DNA from: Dichetophora obliterata
Taxonomy: Eukaryota; Arthropoda; Insecta; Diptera; Sciomyzidae
Length of the DNA stretch: 64,000 nucleotides
Reading direction: 5' to 3'
NCBI GenBank assembly: GCA_963920525.1
Contig: OY986439.1
Span: 18,509,319 to 18,573,318, forward strand
Under the pieces are notes generated by a model that ran no database searches, was not told where the DNA came from, and saw nothing but the letters and a program-made list of their open reading frames with translations. Of this stretch, positions 10,804 through 21,684 are shown piece by piece. A program made the position numbers and the translations under genes. The stretch's first letter is position 1, and each line of letters starts with the position of its first letter.

Positions 10804-12411
10804 CACTGCGCGTCACTTGAATAGAAACAGTGCTTTTGACAAAGGTCAGAGCTTATTTCTCTGCTTGAAGCTTTTGAAAAAGCTTTTTTCTTGTTTTTGT
10901 AAATAAGACCATTAAATTTTTAAGAACTGTGTGAGAAGAGAAGAATGCAACTTTTACCGTTTCTGTTTTATTCGTACTTCTTTATAAACAATAGAAAAAA
11001 TGTGGTTTTATTTTTGCGTCACTTGAATAGAAACATTAGTCTAGACTAACTTCTTAATCAGGTTCGTATCAAAAAAAAATAAAAAGATTTTCGTTAAATT
11101 AATATAGGTTTTTTTTAAAAAATTCTGATTATACAGATTGGATATGGGCCGAGCAAATGCGTTAACTGTCGTCGAAAAGGCAAAAATTGAGGCATACAGG
11201 GAGCAGGGCCTTTCCGCGCGTGCCATTGCCACAAAAATTGGCAGAAGTCCTAAAGTTGCTTGCAGCTTTTTGCAGAACCCAAATACTTATGGGAAAAATA
11301 TGGTAGGGAGACAAAAAAGGACTACAACAGGAGCGGATAGAAGACTCATAGTGAGGTTGGCATGTAATTGCAGTGACTCTGTAGCTAAAATTAGGGCAAA
11401 AAGTGGTGCTAGTGCCAGTGTTTCGACTGTGAGGAGAGTTCTCAATGGAGCCAAACATCTAAGGCTTAAAAGACTGCAAAAAAAACCACTTAACCCGCAA
11501 CGGAAAGAAGCACGCTTAAAGTTTTGCAAGGCTCACATGTCTTGGAAGAACGAGTGGAATGTGTTGTTTTCTTGAAGGGCCTGACGGCTTTAACTTTTAT
11601 TTCCACGACTTACGGAAGGACGAACGTTTTTTAGCCCGTCACCACAGCCACGAAGGAGGTATAATGGTCTGGGGCGCTGTGTCGTATTATGGTGTTATTG
11701 ATCTCGGCTTTCAGACAGCCAAAATGACCGCGATTTGCTATAAGCAAATATTAGAAACAGCTTTTCCAAAATTTTCGGCACTTTTCGGACCAATTCCGTG
11801 GACTTTCCAACAAGATAATGCACCGATTCACACCGCAAGGATTGCCAAAAGTTGGATAAGGGAGCAAAATGTTAATTTGTTGGAATGGCCACCGTACTCT
11901 CCGGATCTCAATATAATGGAAAATATGTGGGGATGGGCTCGTAAACCTCCCGCAAGGTTTACGAGTCAGGTCGGCAATATGAAGATCGAGAGTCACTCAT
12001 TGTTGCAATTAGGGCAGCATGGACTGACATTTCTCTAAATAAAAAATCTGTACGTTAGTATGCCTAATAGAATTTATGAAGTCATTTTGAACAAAGGAGG
12101 CAGTACGCATTATTAAATAATATAAAAAACAAATGTTTTTTTCTACCTTAATCCACTGTTTTCTTTTTATTTTAACAGCTAATTCTATTCAAGTGACGCA
12201 ACAATAAAACCACATTTTTACTATTGTTTATAAAGAAGTACGAATAAAACAGAAACGGTAAAAGTTGCATTCTTCTCTTTTCACACAGTTCTTAAAAATT
12301 TAATGGTCTTATTTACAAAAACAAGAAAAAAGATTTTTTAAAAACATCAAGCAGAGATATAAGGTCTGATCTTTGTCAAAAGCACTGTTTCTATTCAAGT
12401 GACGCGCAGTG
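10804..12411 (+). mobile_element. Tc1-like element with long TIRs (IR/DR layout, S-element-like)
   Basis: The ends are 'CACTGCGCGTCACTTGAA' and its reverse complement, flanked by TA on both sides (10802-10803, 12412-12413). The inverted repeats run about 235 bp, and their inner edges carry a second copy of the 'GCGTCACTTGAATAGAAAC' word (about 11015-11038 and 12180-12205), the IR/DR arrangement known in Tc1 relatives such as S, Minos and Sleeping Beauty. The 1.6-kb total and ~234-bp TIRs match what I recall for Drosophila S elements. It contains a broken transposase. Confidence 0.85.
11144..12116 (+). pseudogene. Tc1/Tc3-like DDE transposase, inactivated
   Basis: The N-terminal part (11144-11575) has the paired helix-turn-helix DNA-binding region, including 'GLSARAIATKIGRSP'. 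The catalytic part (11559-12038) keeps 'GGIMVWGAVSYYG', the second Asp in 'FQQDNAPIHTA' and the third acidic residue in 'PYSPDLNIMENMWGW' (DD34E type). At about 11570 a short deletion (roughly 20 bp) joins 'NVLFS' out of frame to 'LEGPDGFNF' and removes the 'DEKKFN' segment with the first catalytic Asp. Further frame breaks occur near 11945-11960, and the C-terminal tail ('MPNRIYEVILNKGG') is in yet another phase. It therefore cannot make active enzyme, though the TIRs could still be acted on in trans. Confidence 0.85.
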
Positions 12412-12618
12412 TATGTCCACAATTACTACAGACAGCGCATTACTTAAGGAAATCGCCAAAGGATGATTTTTTTCTTTTCTTTTTATAAGCAAAACAAAAA
12501 TTGGAAAAATAAATAAATTATGAAAAAAGCTTTCCATAACCGAAAACAATTTGAAAAGCGAATATTTTTTAAAAGTTCTTAGCACAAACTACGTGCTTTG
12601 CTGTACATCAATGGTTAA
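12412..12618. repeat. third unit of the interrupted tandem repeat
   Basis: It resumes with 'TGTCCACAATTACTACAGACAGCGC' split by the Tc1 insertion and continues as in 10640-10800. Confidence 0.6.
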
Positions 12619-13154
12619 TAAAGGGTCCGCCAAATAACTTTTTTTTTAAAAAAAAACGCATTGGGTGGTCAGTTGGCTTCAACTCCTGAACCAATTGGAC
12701 TTTGTATGGCATCATACTAAGGTCTTTATGCAAAATTCGTCTCAATGATGTCTCCGAAATGTTCAATTGTTGAGAACGACGGTGAATTGATGTTGATTGC
12801 GCTTCACGCTCACTTTCTGCCACAGCTGCAATATTCTCGGGTGTACGCACTGCTTTTTGGCTTTTCACGCTTTGGTTTATCGATGAGGATGCCAGTTTCT
12901 GTCACTTTTTTCACAAGATAACGAACATACGGAGCTGACGGTGCTTCTCTTCTTCCAAAATCCATACGCAATTTTCGCACACATTCTGCAACATTACCAT
13001 GATTTTCAAAGTAATGTCGCAATATTTCCCAGCGTTGTATTTATATTAGCGGAAGAATAAAACTAATTATCTGTCAAATCAGACATGAGCTAAGTGTTAC
13101 CATTCACGAAATAAGCACTAGTTGAAAAAAAAACGTTAGATAGCGGACCCTGTA
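12619..13154 (-). mobile_element. mariner (DD41D-like) deletion derivative
   Basis: The ends are 'AAGGGTCCGCCAAATAAC' plus a T-run, and on the other side an A-run then 'GTTAGATAGCGGACCCT'. They are inverted copies flanked by TA (12619-12620 and 13153-13154). The ~535-bp body keeps only N-terminal transposase sequence, so it is a non-autonomous, MITE-like remnant. Confidence 0.75.
12640..13022 (-). pseudogene. N-terminal remnant of a mariner (rosa-like) transposase
   Basis: The minus strand reads an N-terminal helix-turn-helix region ('HYFENHGNVAECVRKLRM', then a 'FGRREAPSAPYVRYLVKK' stretch). After a frame break it continues with 'RTPENIAAVAE', 'RRSQQLNISETSLRRIL' and 'DLSMMPYKVQLVQEL'. These match in order the same segments of the intact transposase at 32029-33114 ('SAENIAAVAED', 'RRSLQRILVQDLKMFPYKV'). 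The whole DDD catalytic domain is missing. It is the same clade as the elements at 31914 and 34813 but a different subfamily. Confidence 0.8.
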
Positions 13155-13700
13155 CAAGAACATTTTTTCTAGGAATGCATTTCAGAAAATCAATTCACAT
13201 CACAACGTTTGATTCCTATTGCGGGGAAGAGAGAACAAAATTGTTTCATAGATTAAAAAACTACTTTTTTGAGAATATGAGACAGTGGTGAAAACAAAAT
13301 ATCACATCATAAGTAGTTGAAAAAATAACGAATCATAAAAATTAGAGCCACTTTAACATTACGCGTTAACATCCTTTATAGTTTTGATCAATTCAAGGCT
13401 AAACCATTTAAAATTTTTACTTGTGTTTCATAAAAAATTTAAACATTCAAGAACTGTGCTACAGAAAGGTTACACAACGGATTTCTTTCAGTGAAATAGC
13501 TTAAAGCTCTCTAACACGGACGCAAAAATGTCTATGTTGTAGAATGAGCACCACTTAACGTTGCCACAATGTGAAAATTTTACCACAACTGGTAAATTAT
13601 TTTTTCGATGTGAAAACGTGAAATTTAATTCCATTTTGGTAAATTTTTGCAGAGACAAAACAAAACAAATTTTTTTTTATATATGATCTCTAACTCTAAA
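13155..13700. other. non-coding, no feature recognised
   Basis: AT-rich. Possibly part of the decayed hAT that follows, but no end was found. Confidence 0.35.
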
Positions 13701-14132
13701 TTAAAGGATGCACTGTTCTGTGTTATTTGCAAAAAGGTATTAAAATTGTCGCCCTTTTCAATGTTATCGAACTTGTGTGCTACAAAAAAACAACCCTGCT
13801 GAGCTAGGGAAGCAATGGATATCACTACAATTTTCTAATTTTAGCCTAAAAAGAGACATGGAAATTTGTAGACTTGTAGGAAAAAGTAGCTTCTTTTAAA
13901 ATTGAATGGAAAAAACTGTTTTATATAACTAACAAATTCAGTTAAAAATTGAATGAAACTTCCTCACAGTTCAGCCGCTGCTGAAAGAATATTTCAAGAC
14001 CTTGCTTTAATAAAAACAAAACTAAAAAACAAACTCAATTTTAAAACTATAAGTAATGTGATGATTTCCAAATCATTAATTAATGGTGAAAATAATCCGC
14101 ACTTTGTATGGTCAGCGAAAAAATATCTGTAA
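13701..14132 (+). pseudogene. hAT transposase relic (BED-like finger plus C-terminal dimerisation piece)
   Basis: The phase around 13701-13800 reads 'DALFCVICKKVLKLS' and 'SNLCATKKQP', a worn BED-type finger (C-x2-C, with the later His lost). About 160 bp further on, one phase from 13959 to the TAA at 14130 reads 'LPHSSAAAERIFQDLALI' followed by 'KTKLKNKLNFKTISNVM'. This is the hAT C-terminal dimerisation signature with the conserved 'SSAAAERIF'. The middle with the catalytic core is deleted. Confidence 0.7.
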
Positions 14133-14478
14133 GAGCATTCATCTAGATTGTCTTTAATTTGCAAAAAGTGAAACAGTATGTTTCATACAATGTTCCTTCT
14201 TTCTTTTATTTCATATTTCGTGATTGCTTAACAAAGAATACATAGCGCACAAAAGGGATAAGTGGAAATTATTTAATGTCTAGAAAAGTTTATTTTGTTT
14301 TCAAATTTCAATATATTTCAGTTAAAAATATAAAAATGTAAGCGTTTCTCGAAATTTTAAAATATTCACTTGTTACTTGTAACTAAATAGCGCTTAACCC
14401 TTAACTAAATAGTACACTTTAAAAAAATTACACTAACAGTTCATCTGGTATACCAACTAAAATGCTAAAAAGCCACAA
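14133..14478. other. non-coding spacer
   Basis: Nothing recognised. The sequence 'CGCTTAACCCTTAACTAAATAG' at 14391 partly mirrors 'CAGTTAAGGGTTAACC' at 14767. Confidence 0.35.
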
Positions 14479-14686
14479 AATTTAGTTAGAAATTCTTGTT
14501 GGTTTTTTAAAAACGTCCTAAGTAAAGTTTTTGCTTTCTATAAGAAAAGAATTTTTTTATTATTGTCAATAATTGAATTTACAAAATTTATTAGAAATTC
14601 TTGTTGGTTTTTTAAAAACGTCCTAAATAAAGTTTTTGCTTTCTACAAGAAAATAATTTTTTTATTATTTTCAATAATTGAATTGA
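14479..14686. repeat. tandem duplication, two ~103-bp units
   Basis: The block 'TTAGAAATTCTTGTTGG' ... 'GTTTTTGCTTTCTA' ... 'CAATAATTGAATT' at 14480-14582 is repeated at 14583-14686 with few differences. This is a recent local duplication in AT-rich DNA. Confidence 0.8.
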
Positions 14687-14791
14687 ATCGAATTCAATTT
14701 TTAATTGAATTATTAGAGAACTATATTCTTTTGTTTTTTTGTTCTGGTCCCACTGACCAGAAGTACCAGTTAAGGGTTAACCATCGATGAA

Positions 14792-16348
14792 CAGTGGGTG
14801 GCCAAATTAATAGGGACAACCTTTGAATTGTGAACTTATCGTTATATTAATTAATCAAAAAATGACACAAAAGTTAGTCTTTTTGTAAAAATATGTACTA
14901 AAAATTCAAAATTGCATTTTTAACTACATATCAATTAGTTAAAATGATTTTTTGTAATAAATTCACATAGTTACATAAGTATATTAAATTAAATTTATTG
15001 TTAATTAGTTTTTATGATCTATTGAATAATTACATGAATTAAGATTGTGAGCTTTAGATCAAGTAAGTTTTCAAGAAGGCAACAACAACAACAACAACAA
15101 TTCTGTATAGAGTCAATCACTTAGCTGACTAGACAGTCTGTTCCGGAAATCGCTACATATTCCTCTTCAGTAGACTTTGAGTGATTAAGCTGTGATCAAC
15201 TCACTGTTTAAACTAGCATATGAATGTGCAGATTCTGGAATTCATTCTTATGAATTGTATGGCTGCTAATCATATGACATTTCAAAGCAGTAGGCTATTT
15301 ATAGATCACCGCCATCAACTCTATCAAGGGTTGCCATCTGTTCTCGTTGCTTCTTCATTTATTTCAATATTCATTGGTGTTCGATTCCTTGTCGAAATGC
15401 ACCATAGAAATGAAACGAGTTTTTGCTTCGCCAGAAGCCAGTGTTCTAACTGAAAGGTGGCTATTTTCACAACCAAATGTTCAATTGCACATGACTTTGA
15501 CCGAAAAATCGATCAATTATTAGATTATTTAATTAATTTGACATTAATTAAACTTATTTGGCCATGCTCTGCCATAGTTAAGTTAATTAGTTTTTATGAT
15601 CTATTGAATAATTACATGAATTAAGATTGTGAGCTTTAGATCAAGTAAGTTTTCAAGAAGGCAACAACAACAACAACTCTGTATATTGAAATAAATGAAG
15701 AAGCAACGAGAACAGATGGCAACCCTTGATAGAGTTGATGGCGGTGATCTATAAATAGCCTACTGCTTTGAAATGTCATATGATTAGCAGCCATACAATT
15801 CAGAAGAATGAATTCCAGAATCTGCACATTCATATGCTAGTTTAAACAGTGAGTTGATCACAGCTTAATCACTCAAAGACTACTGAAGAGGAATATGTAG
15901 CGATTTCCAAAACAGACTGTCTAGTCAGCTAAGTGATTGACTCTATACAGAATTGTTGTTGTTGTTGTTGTTGTTGCCTTCTTGAAAACTTACTTGATCT
16001 AAAGCTCACAATCTTAATTTATAAATTTATTGTTCTCGAAGTGTTAATATATTTTAAGCAAATAGAAAATGAGTTACATTTATAAAAACATTTTGAAGAA
16101 AATTAACTTCGTCAAAAAATTACAGGTAGCTTTGTTTTTTATGACAATAAAGGTAACAATTTTTCGTTTAACTGGAACAACTTATGCTAATAAATGCTAT
16201 GTCATATGAAAGCAAGTTAAACAAAAAATCCAATTTTTAATTTTTATTTATTTTACAACAAAACAAACTTTTTGTAATTTTTTGATTAATTAATATAACC
16301 ATAAATTCATATTTTAAAGGTTGTCCCTATTAATTTGGTTACCCACTG
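14792..16348. mobile_element. TIR element with CAGTGGG ends, enclosing a large palindrome
   Basis: Left 'CAGTGGGTGGCCAAATTA' (14792) and right end 'TAATTTGGTTACCCACTG' (16348) are inverted copies. Similarity extends about 90 bp inward, including 'TAGGGACAACCTTT' and 'TATATTAATTAATCAAAAA'. The right flank is TA, the left flank AA, so a Tc1/mariner-type TA duplication is possible but mutated. No transposase is present; the interior is taken up by a palindromic insertion (15040-16019). Confidence 0.7.
15040..16019. repeat. palindrome with ~330-bp arms and ~310-bp loop
   Basis: 15040-15371 and 15683-16019 are inverted copies of about 97-98% identity (for example 'GCAGATTCTGGAATTCATTC' at 15228 against its complement near 15805). 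The loop repeats 'ATCTATTGAATAATTACATG' (15018 and 15599) in direct orientation. Open frames on opposite strands (15220-15453, 15636-15833) give the same peptide only because the arms mirror each other; I do not regard them as genes. Arm ends carry the TTG-run repeat family that is also present at 16522 and 16906. Confidence 0.8.
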
Positions 16349-16521
16349 TATATGTTTTTAAGCCTTAACAGTGAAAGTTTGTATGGTTTAAGAATTCGAT
16401 ATACATACTACACGTTCGTTGGATAATTTAAAACTTTTTTTTAAATAATAAATTTTTTATTGATCATATTTGATAAACTTTCATTTTGGATGTGAAAATT
16501 TTTTCTGAAATTTTTTTATGA

Positions 16522-16541
16522 TAAATGTTTTCTATACAGAG

Positions 16542-16579
<38 letters not shown>

Positions 16580-16975
16580 CTTACCCTCTTCATACTAACT
16601 TCACCTAAATAGTTCAAAGAAAATATTATCATAAATGTTTTAGTTTCTTTCGGTGTAACGTTCTTAAGGCGAGCCCCAGTTTTTTTGTCGTTATAGATAA
16701 AATAAGTTACAATTTTGTATAAGTTCTTCCAAATGCAATGTTAGGTAGAGCTCTTGCGTGTGATGAGTTTCCTAGATTTAAAAACTACGTGCACATCTTG
16801 ACTTGATCTTAATATTCAAAATACGTATTGCAGCTAAACCTAAAAATGTAGGTCCTATTAGGCTAGCCGTTCCATTATTCTGAAAAATATCCACCAGCAC
16901 TTGGGTATACAGAGTTGTTTTTTGTTGTTGTTGCCTTCTTAAAAGCTTACTTGATCTAAAGCTGGCAATCTAATT
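16522..16975 (+). repeat. fragments of the 'TATACAGAGTTGTTG' repeat family
   Basis: 'TATACAGAGTTGTTG' with a (TTG)n run begins near 16524 (13 TTG units) and again at 16908, where it continues 'TTGCCTTCTTAAAAGC' and 'TTACTTGATCTAAAGC' as in 15948-16010. This makes at least five copies, in both orientations, between 15.04 and 16.98 kb. Confidence 0.65.
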
Positions 16976-17233
16976 AATGATCACTTACCATTTTTGTGTT
17001 AAAATATTTTTATTTTTTTTTTTTTTTTAAGTCAAAAAGCTGTTAAAGAGGTTAACTCATTCGCCTCACATCTGGCCACTTCTTTTGAATTTATTCATTT
17101 CACCAAAATGTGTACTTGGTGCACATAAATAATGATTAATGAGCTTAATCATCGATTTTTTCAAAAAATATAATAAACAAATTTAATTACTCACTTAAAT
17201 AAACTTCAGAAAGCACTCGGCGGTAAAGAATCA

Positions 17234-20094
17234 GTGCACATAAGCAATTCTTTGCCGACCTTCTCAAAAAATGCTGCGTTATTGAGCTCTGCATATAAAA
17301 ATATAAAAATCTACTACCAAAATGCTGGTGGTCTACGTACTAAGTCAACAAAATTTGCACTTAATCTTGCGGACTGCTTACATGATGTCATTGCTTTAAC
17401 TGAGACCTGGTTGCATCCAAACATTTTTACCTCAGAACTTTTCGATGATCAATTTGAAGTTTTTCGGCGTGATCGCTGCTTACTTCCATCTGGATTGACC
17501 CGTGGTGGCGGTGTTCTAATTGCCGTCCGTGCGGGTTATCGTTGTCAGGAAGTAATTTTACAACACTTGTCTGAACACTTAGAGCAACTATGTGTACGAG
17601 TGGATTGTCCTGTTTCGAGTTATGGTTCTAGTGTGTCCTCGTTTATAAGTATTTATGTATTTATATCGTATATTCCACCCTGCTCTAATAGTGAAATTTA
17701 TTCGATGCACTTTAGTAATATACTTAATATTGTTGATCGCCTTAAAGATAACGAATACCTCTTAGTTTTAGGTGACTTTAACTTGGGTAATACAAATTGG
17801 TCTCAGTCTGATGAGCTAACAAGTATGATTCCGAATTCTGATTCTGAATATTGGATTTAGTTTTTTCCGATCCTGATCTTAATGCGGTTTGCGATGAAGC
17901 AGATTTCCTTTTGTCTAACAATAGTTTCCATCATAAAGCGTTATTAATTAAATTGGATATTCTAACAATAGAGTTATCTGCTCTAGAAGAAGATACTTTT
18001 GTTTTTGATTTTCGAAAAGCTGATTACGTAGCAATTATTAACTACTTATCAAGTGTAGACTGGCATGCACATTTGGGTGACAATTTGTTACAAAATTACC
18101 AGTTATTTATTAATATCATAAATGAAAAATTTATTAATTTTGTTCCTATAAAAAAAGTTAAGAAGAATTCTAAGCCGAAATGGTTTAGTAAAAATCTTTC
18201 CAGATTAAAAAATAGAATGAATAAGCTATTCAAAAAAAGTAAGGATGATATAGCTTTTCGTCAAAGTTACCATCAAGCGCGAAAAGAATACGAATCACTC
18301 AAGAAGCACCTTTACAGAAGGCATATACGTGGTCTTGAATCTGATATAAAGTGCAACCCTAAAGCATTCTGGAATTTCTTGAATAAAAAAAGAAATACCA
18401 AGGGTTTCCCTAAAAATATGTTTTTTAAAGAAAAAATATCGAACAACTCGAAAGATGCTTGTAACCTGTTTGCCGATTTTTTCCAATCAAATTTTGTCTT
18501 TGATAGAGATGGCGGGGTTGGCAACTATCCGCTCTATTGCGGTGACCCCATCACTGATTTGGGATCTTTATCTCTCTCTGAAGAGGATGTTTTAAACGAA
18601 ATGTTAGCTCTTGACATTAATAAAGGCATTGGTCCGGATAATATCCCTCCAATATTTCTTAAGAAGTGTGCAAGTGTCTTAGTAACGCCACTTGCACTTA
18701 TATTTAATTTGTCCCTCAACAAGGGTCAGTTTTTAGAAGTCTGGAAGGAGTCTATTATAATTCCTATACATAAATCTGGTTCCCGACAGAATATAACCAA
18801 TTATCGTCCTATATCTAAACTACCGTTAATTCCAAAATTGTTTGAAGCAGTTGTAAAAAAACAAATTTATACCTGCATAAAAAACTCAATATCCGAAAAA
18901 CAGCATGGTTTTGTATCTGGAAAATCAACCTCGACAAATCTTACTTTATTTTCTTATTTCATAAAAAATGAATTAGAATCAGAAAACCAAATTGACGTCA
19001 TTTTCACAGATTTCGCTAAAGCCTTTGATAGGGTGCAGCATCATATACTGTTAAAAAAGCTACGGCTGATGGATTTTCATTCTTCATTATTATCTTGGAT
19101 AGAGGACTACCTCACAGGTCGATGCCAATCTGTCCGTATTGGAAAAAGTTTTTCAAAGGATATTATAAACCTTTCAGGTGTTCCACAAGGTAGTCATCTT
19201 GGACCACTCTTGTTCGTTTTATTTATAAATGATCTCCCTAACTATATTCAGCACTCGGAATGTCTTATGTATGCAGATGATGTTAAAATATTTAAATCTG
19301 TACATTCACATACTGATCATTTGCTTCTGCAACGCGATTTAAATTATGTTCATAATTGGTGTTCGGTTAATAAACTACACTTAAATATTTTAAAATGCAA
19401 CATAATGTCGTTTTATATGAAACTGACACCTTTCTTTTTTGATTACTCAATAACGATCAATGAACTCCAAAGAGTTGAGTCTAAATCTGATCTAGGTGTG
19501 TTATTTGATAAAAAGATTACGTTTGCCAGCCACTACGATACCATTATCAACAAGTCTAATGCAATGATTGGATTTATAAGGCGCAACAAAAAAGAATTCA
19601 ACGACCCATACACCCTTAAAACTTTATTTATCTCTTTAATAAGATCAATCTTGGAATAGAGCTGTGTCATATGGGATCCATATTATGAATCACACAGTGC
19701 AAGACTTGAGAAAGTACAGAGACGTTTTACTCGTTTTGTAATTGGTAAACTAAACTGGGATTTTGTGCCAAATTATTCATCTAGATGTGCCCTTCTTGGC
19801 CTCAGCACGTCTCGCCTCTAGGCGAAAGTATTTTCTAATAATTTTTGCTCGTTTGCTCGCGATATTTTGATGAACCACATTGATTGTGCTCCTCTTCTTG
19901 CACTTTTTGGAATATATGCCCCCGAAAGGCATTTTAGACAAAGGAATTTCTTTCATATTCCACACCATAGAACTAACTATGACCGAAGTGATCCAATCTA
20001 TAATATTAGCTCAGCGTTTAATTCTATATTTGCTCGAATAGATTTCACACAAAATAGAATAACGTTCAAACAAAATGTAATGAATATTGTGTAG
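17234..20094 (+). pseudogene. LINE ORF2: endonuclease plus reverse transcriptase
   Basis: 17234-17860 encodes an APE-type endonuclease: 'YYQNAGGLRTK', 'IALTETWLHP', 'RGGGVLIAV' and 'VLGDFNLG' follow in family order. A frameshift near 17850 moves to 17851-19659, which starts with the endonuclease end ('DLVFSDPDL', 'SFHHKALLI') and has a full reverse transcriptase: 'YRPISKLPLIPKLFE', 'QHGFVSGKSTSTN', 'FTDFAKAFDRV', 'LSGVPQGSHLGPLLF', and YADD at 19270-19281. The stop at 19657 and another near 19820 interrupt the C-terminal region ('WDPYYESHSARLEKVQ', 'RRFTRFV'), which continues to a stop at 20092. One frameshift and two stops make this copy dead, although the catalytic motifs are intact. Confidence 0.88.
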
Positions 20095-20204
20095 GATAAT
20101 TTTGATACTATTTGCTTAATTTATATATTATACAAATGCATGTAAATCAATGACTGTTAAATATTTTTGTTGATAGAAAGTAAATAAATAAATAAATAAA
20201 GAAT
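17234..20204 (+). mobile_element. non-LTR retrotransposon (jockey/CR1 superfamily), 5' end unclear
   Basis: It carries an endonuclease-reverse transcriptase frame followed by a short 3' UTR and a (TAAA)n tail at about 20181-20204, typical of a LINE inserted by target-primed reverse transcription. No ORF1 (gag-like, CCHC) was seen upstream, so the copy is probably 5'-truncated. No flanking target duplication was found. Confidence 0.85.
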
Positions 20205-20497
20205 TTATTTTAAAAAAGAAATCACCTCAATTATAGCATTAGTTTACGACCTACAAGTTCTCAAAAAGTTTAGATTAGATTCCATAGAAACACTGTTTTT
20301 TCGCTAACGCCCTTTTTGCTCCCAATGCATCAATTGATCATAAGAAGTTTGATCAAAATCATTTCAAGAGTTAAAATGTCCCTTCTCTTTCTTTTTCTCT
20401 TTCTGAAAAATGCCTATGTTACGTAAACTAAGTAAGGCAACGTTTTTGTACATATTCGTGGTTGCCCATTTCATATTTTCAAGCTATTACTCCCAAA
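20205..20497. other. spacer
   Basis: AT-rich; nothing recognised. Confidence 0.35.
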
Positions 20498-21263
20498 GGC
20501 CGCGTTCATAGTGGACGCTTTGGCTGAAGCTGATGCATAAAGCTGCTTTGTCAAGCTTTTTTTGATCATAGTGAACGCTTATTCAACGCTGCATAAAGCA
20601 GCTTATTGAGCTTATTGGTGTTCATAGTGCGCGCTTTATGCTTGTGGCTGATATGCTTTGCCTTCATTTGTCTCTTTGGAAAATAATGCCCTTAATTGCG
20701 TTTTGCAAAGTAAATGAAAGATTTTTTGTTTAATGAGTATGTAGATTCGCGATGATCACCAATGAAAGATCAAACCAATAACAAACAAAAGTTCAAAGAA
20801 ACTTGAAAACACAAAGCATAACAACGGTGGAAAGTTCAGCACAAAAAGTACCCAAGAAATAAGCAAGAACAACGAAAACTATGTAAACAAACGAGATAAA
20901 ATACACAAGTGCATACAACTGAAAAGCACCACAAAAGGACCACAACGCAACAACAACACAACAATGGTTAAAACTTCAGCACAAAAAAAATCAACGAAAA
21001 TAATGTTAACAGGCAAAATAGATAAACATGTGCCGAATAGCATTTTAAAAATGCTCTACAACAAAGCATAAAAAACAAAATTATTTTTCTGTGTGAGCAA
21101 GGGAGATGGAGATATAAGCGCTGAAAAGCATTTGAAATTAAGCTTTATGCTAGCTTTATGCTGGCACTATGAACACTTTGAGCCTTTTCCATATGATTAT
21201 ACACAAAGCGTTTTTCAGCTAAACCTCTAGGCTAAGCTAAAAGCGTTTACTATGAACGCAGCC
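20498..21263. mobile_element. MITE with GGCCGCGTTCATAGTG ends
   Basis: The left end 'GGCCGCGTTCATAGTGGACG' and right end 'TTTACTATGAACGCAGCC' are inverted copies. The core word 'TTCATAGTGnnCGCTT' is repeated inside the left end (20518, 20565, 20610) and in inverse near 21165. The terminal ~150 bp on each side is rich in AAGC/GCTT. No coding capacity over 766 bp, so it is a non-autonomous DNA element. The target duplication is not clear. Confidence 0.7.
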
Positions 21264-21684
21264 AAACGCAAGAACCCTGCACAAGAAGCTCCCACTTTTA
21301 AAATTTCTTAAAACTTCGGCACGTTTGCCAATACATATTAATGATATTGCCACCACCTGCCAAAAAGCTTTCAAGTCAAATTTCTATTTGCTTTCAAATT
21401 TCTCAATTATGGACAACGGGCACAGAGATAAAGACATAGTCACGTGATCATATTAATTACCGTTACATGCAGGCAAAGGAAATTCGTTTCGAACAAATTG
21501 CAAAAAAAAACAAATATGACTGCATTCAACAGCTTCTTAGAATGATGCAATCAATTAATAGCCAACTCATACAAACACAAGTCCAACAACCACAAGCACC
21601 AACAACCTTACATAAAGTAGTTAAACCCATTCCACAAAAAACAAGAAATACACATTAAACACATAAATCAGTAGAAGCACTTAC
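21264..21684. other. intronic (host gene, downstream of exon C)
   Basis: It lies just 3' of the splice donor at 21680-21684 on the minus strand. A plus-strand open frame at 21467-21658 is Gln/Thr/Lys-rich without a domain. The last exon of the host gene should lie here or further left, but was not identified. Confidence 0.4.

Noticed and set aside
15220..15833. Two open frames giving the same peptide on opposite strands
   Set aside because: Produced by the palindrome arms mirroring each other; peptide has no recognisable domain.
21467..21658. Small Gln/Thr-rich plus-strand frame beside the host exon
   Set aside because: Low complexity, no start context, splice sites or homology that I can recognise.
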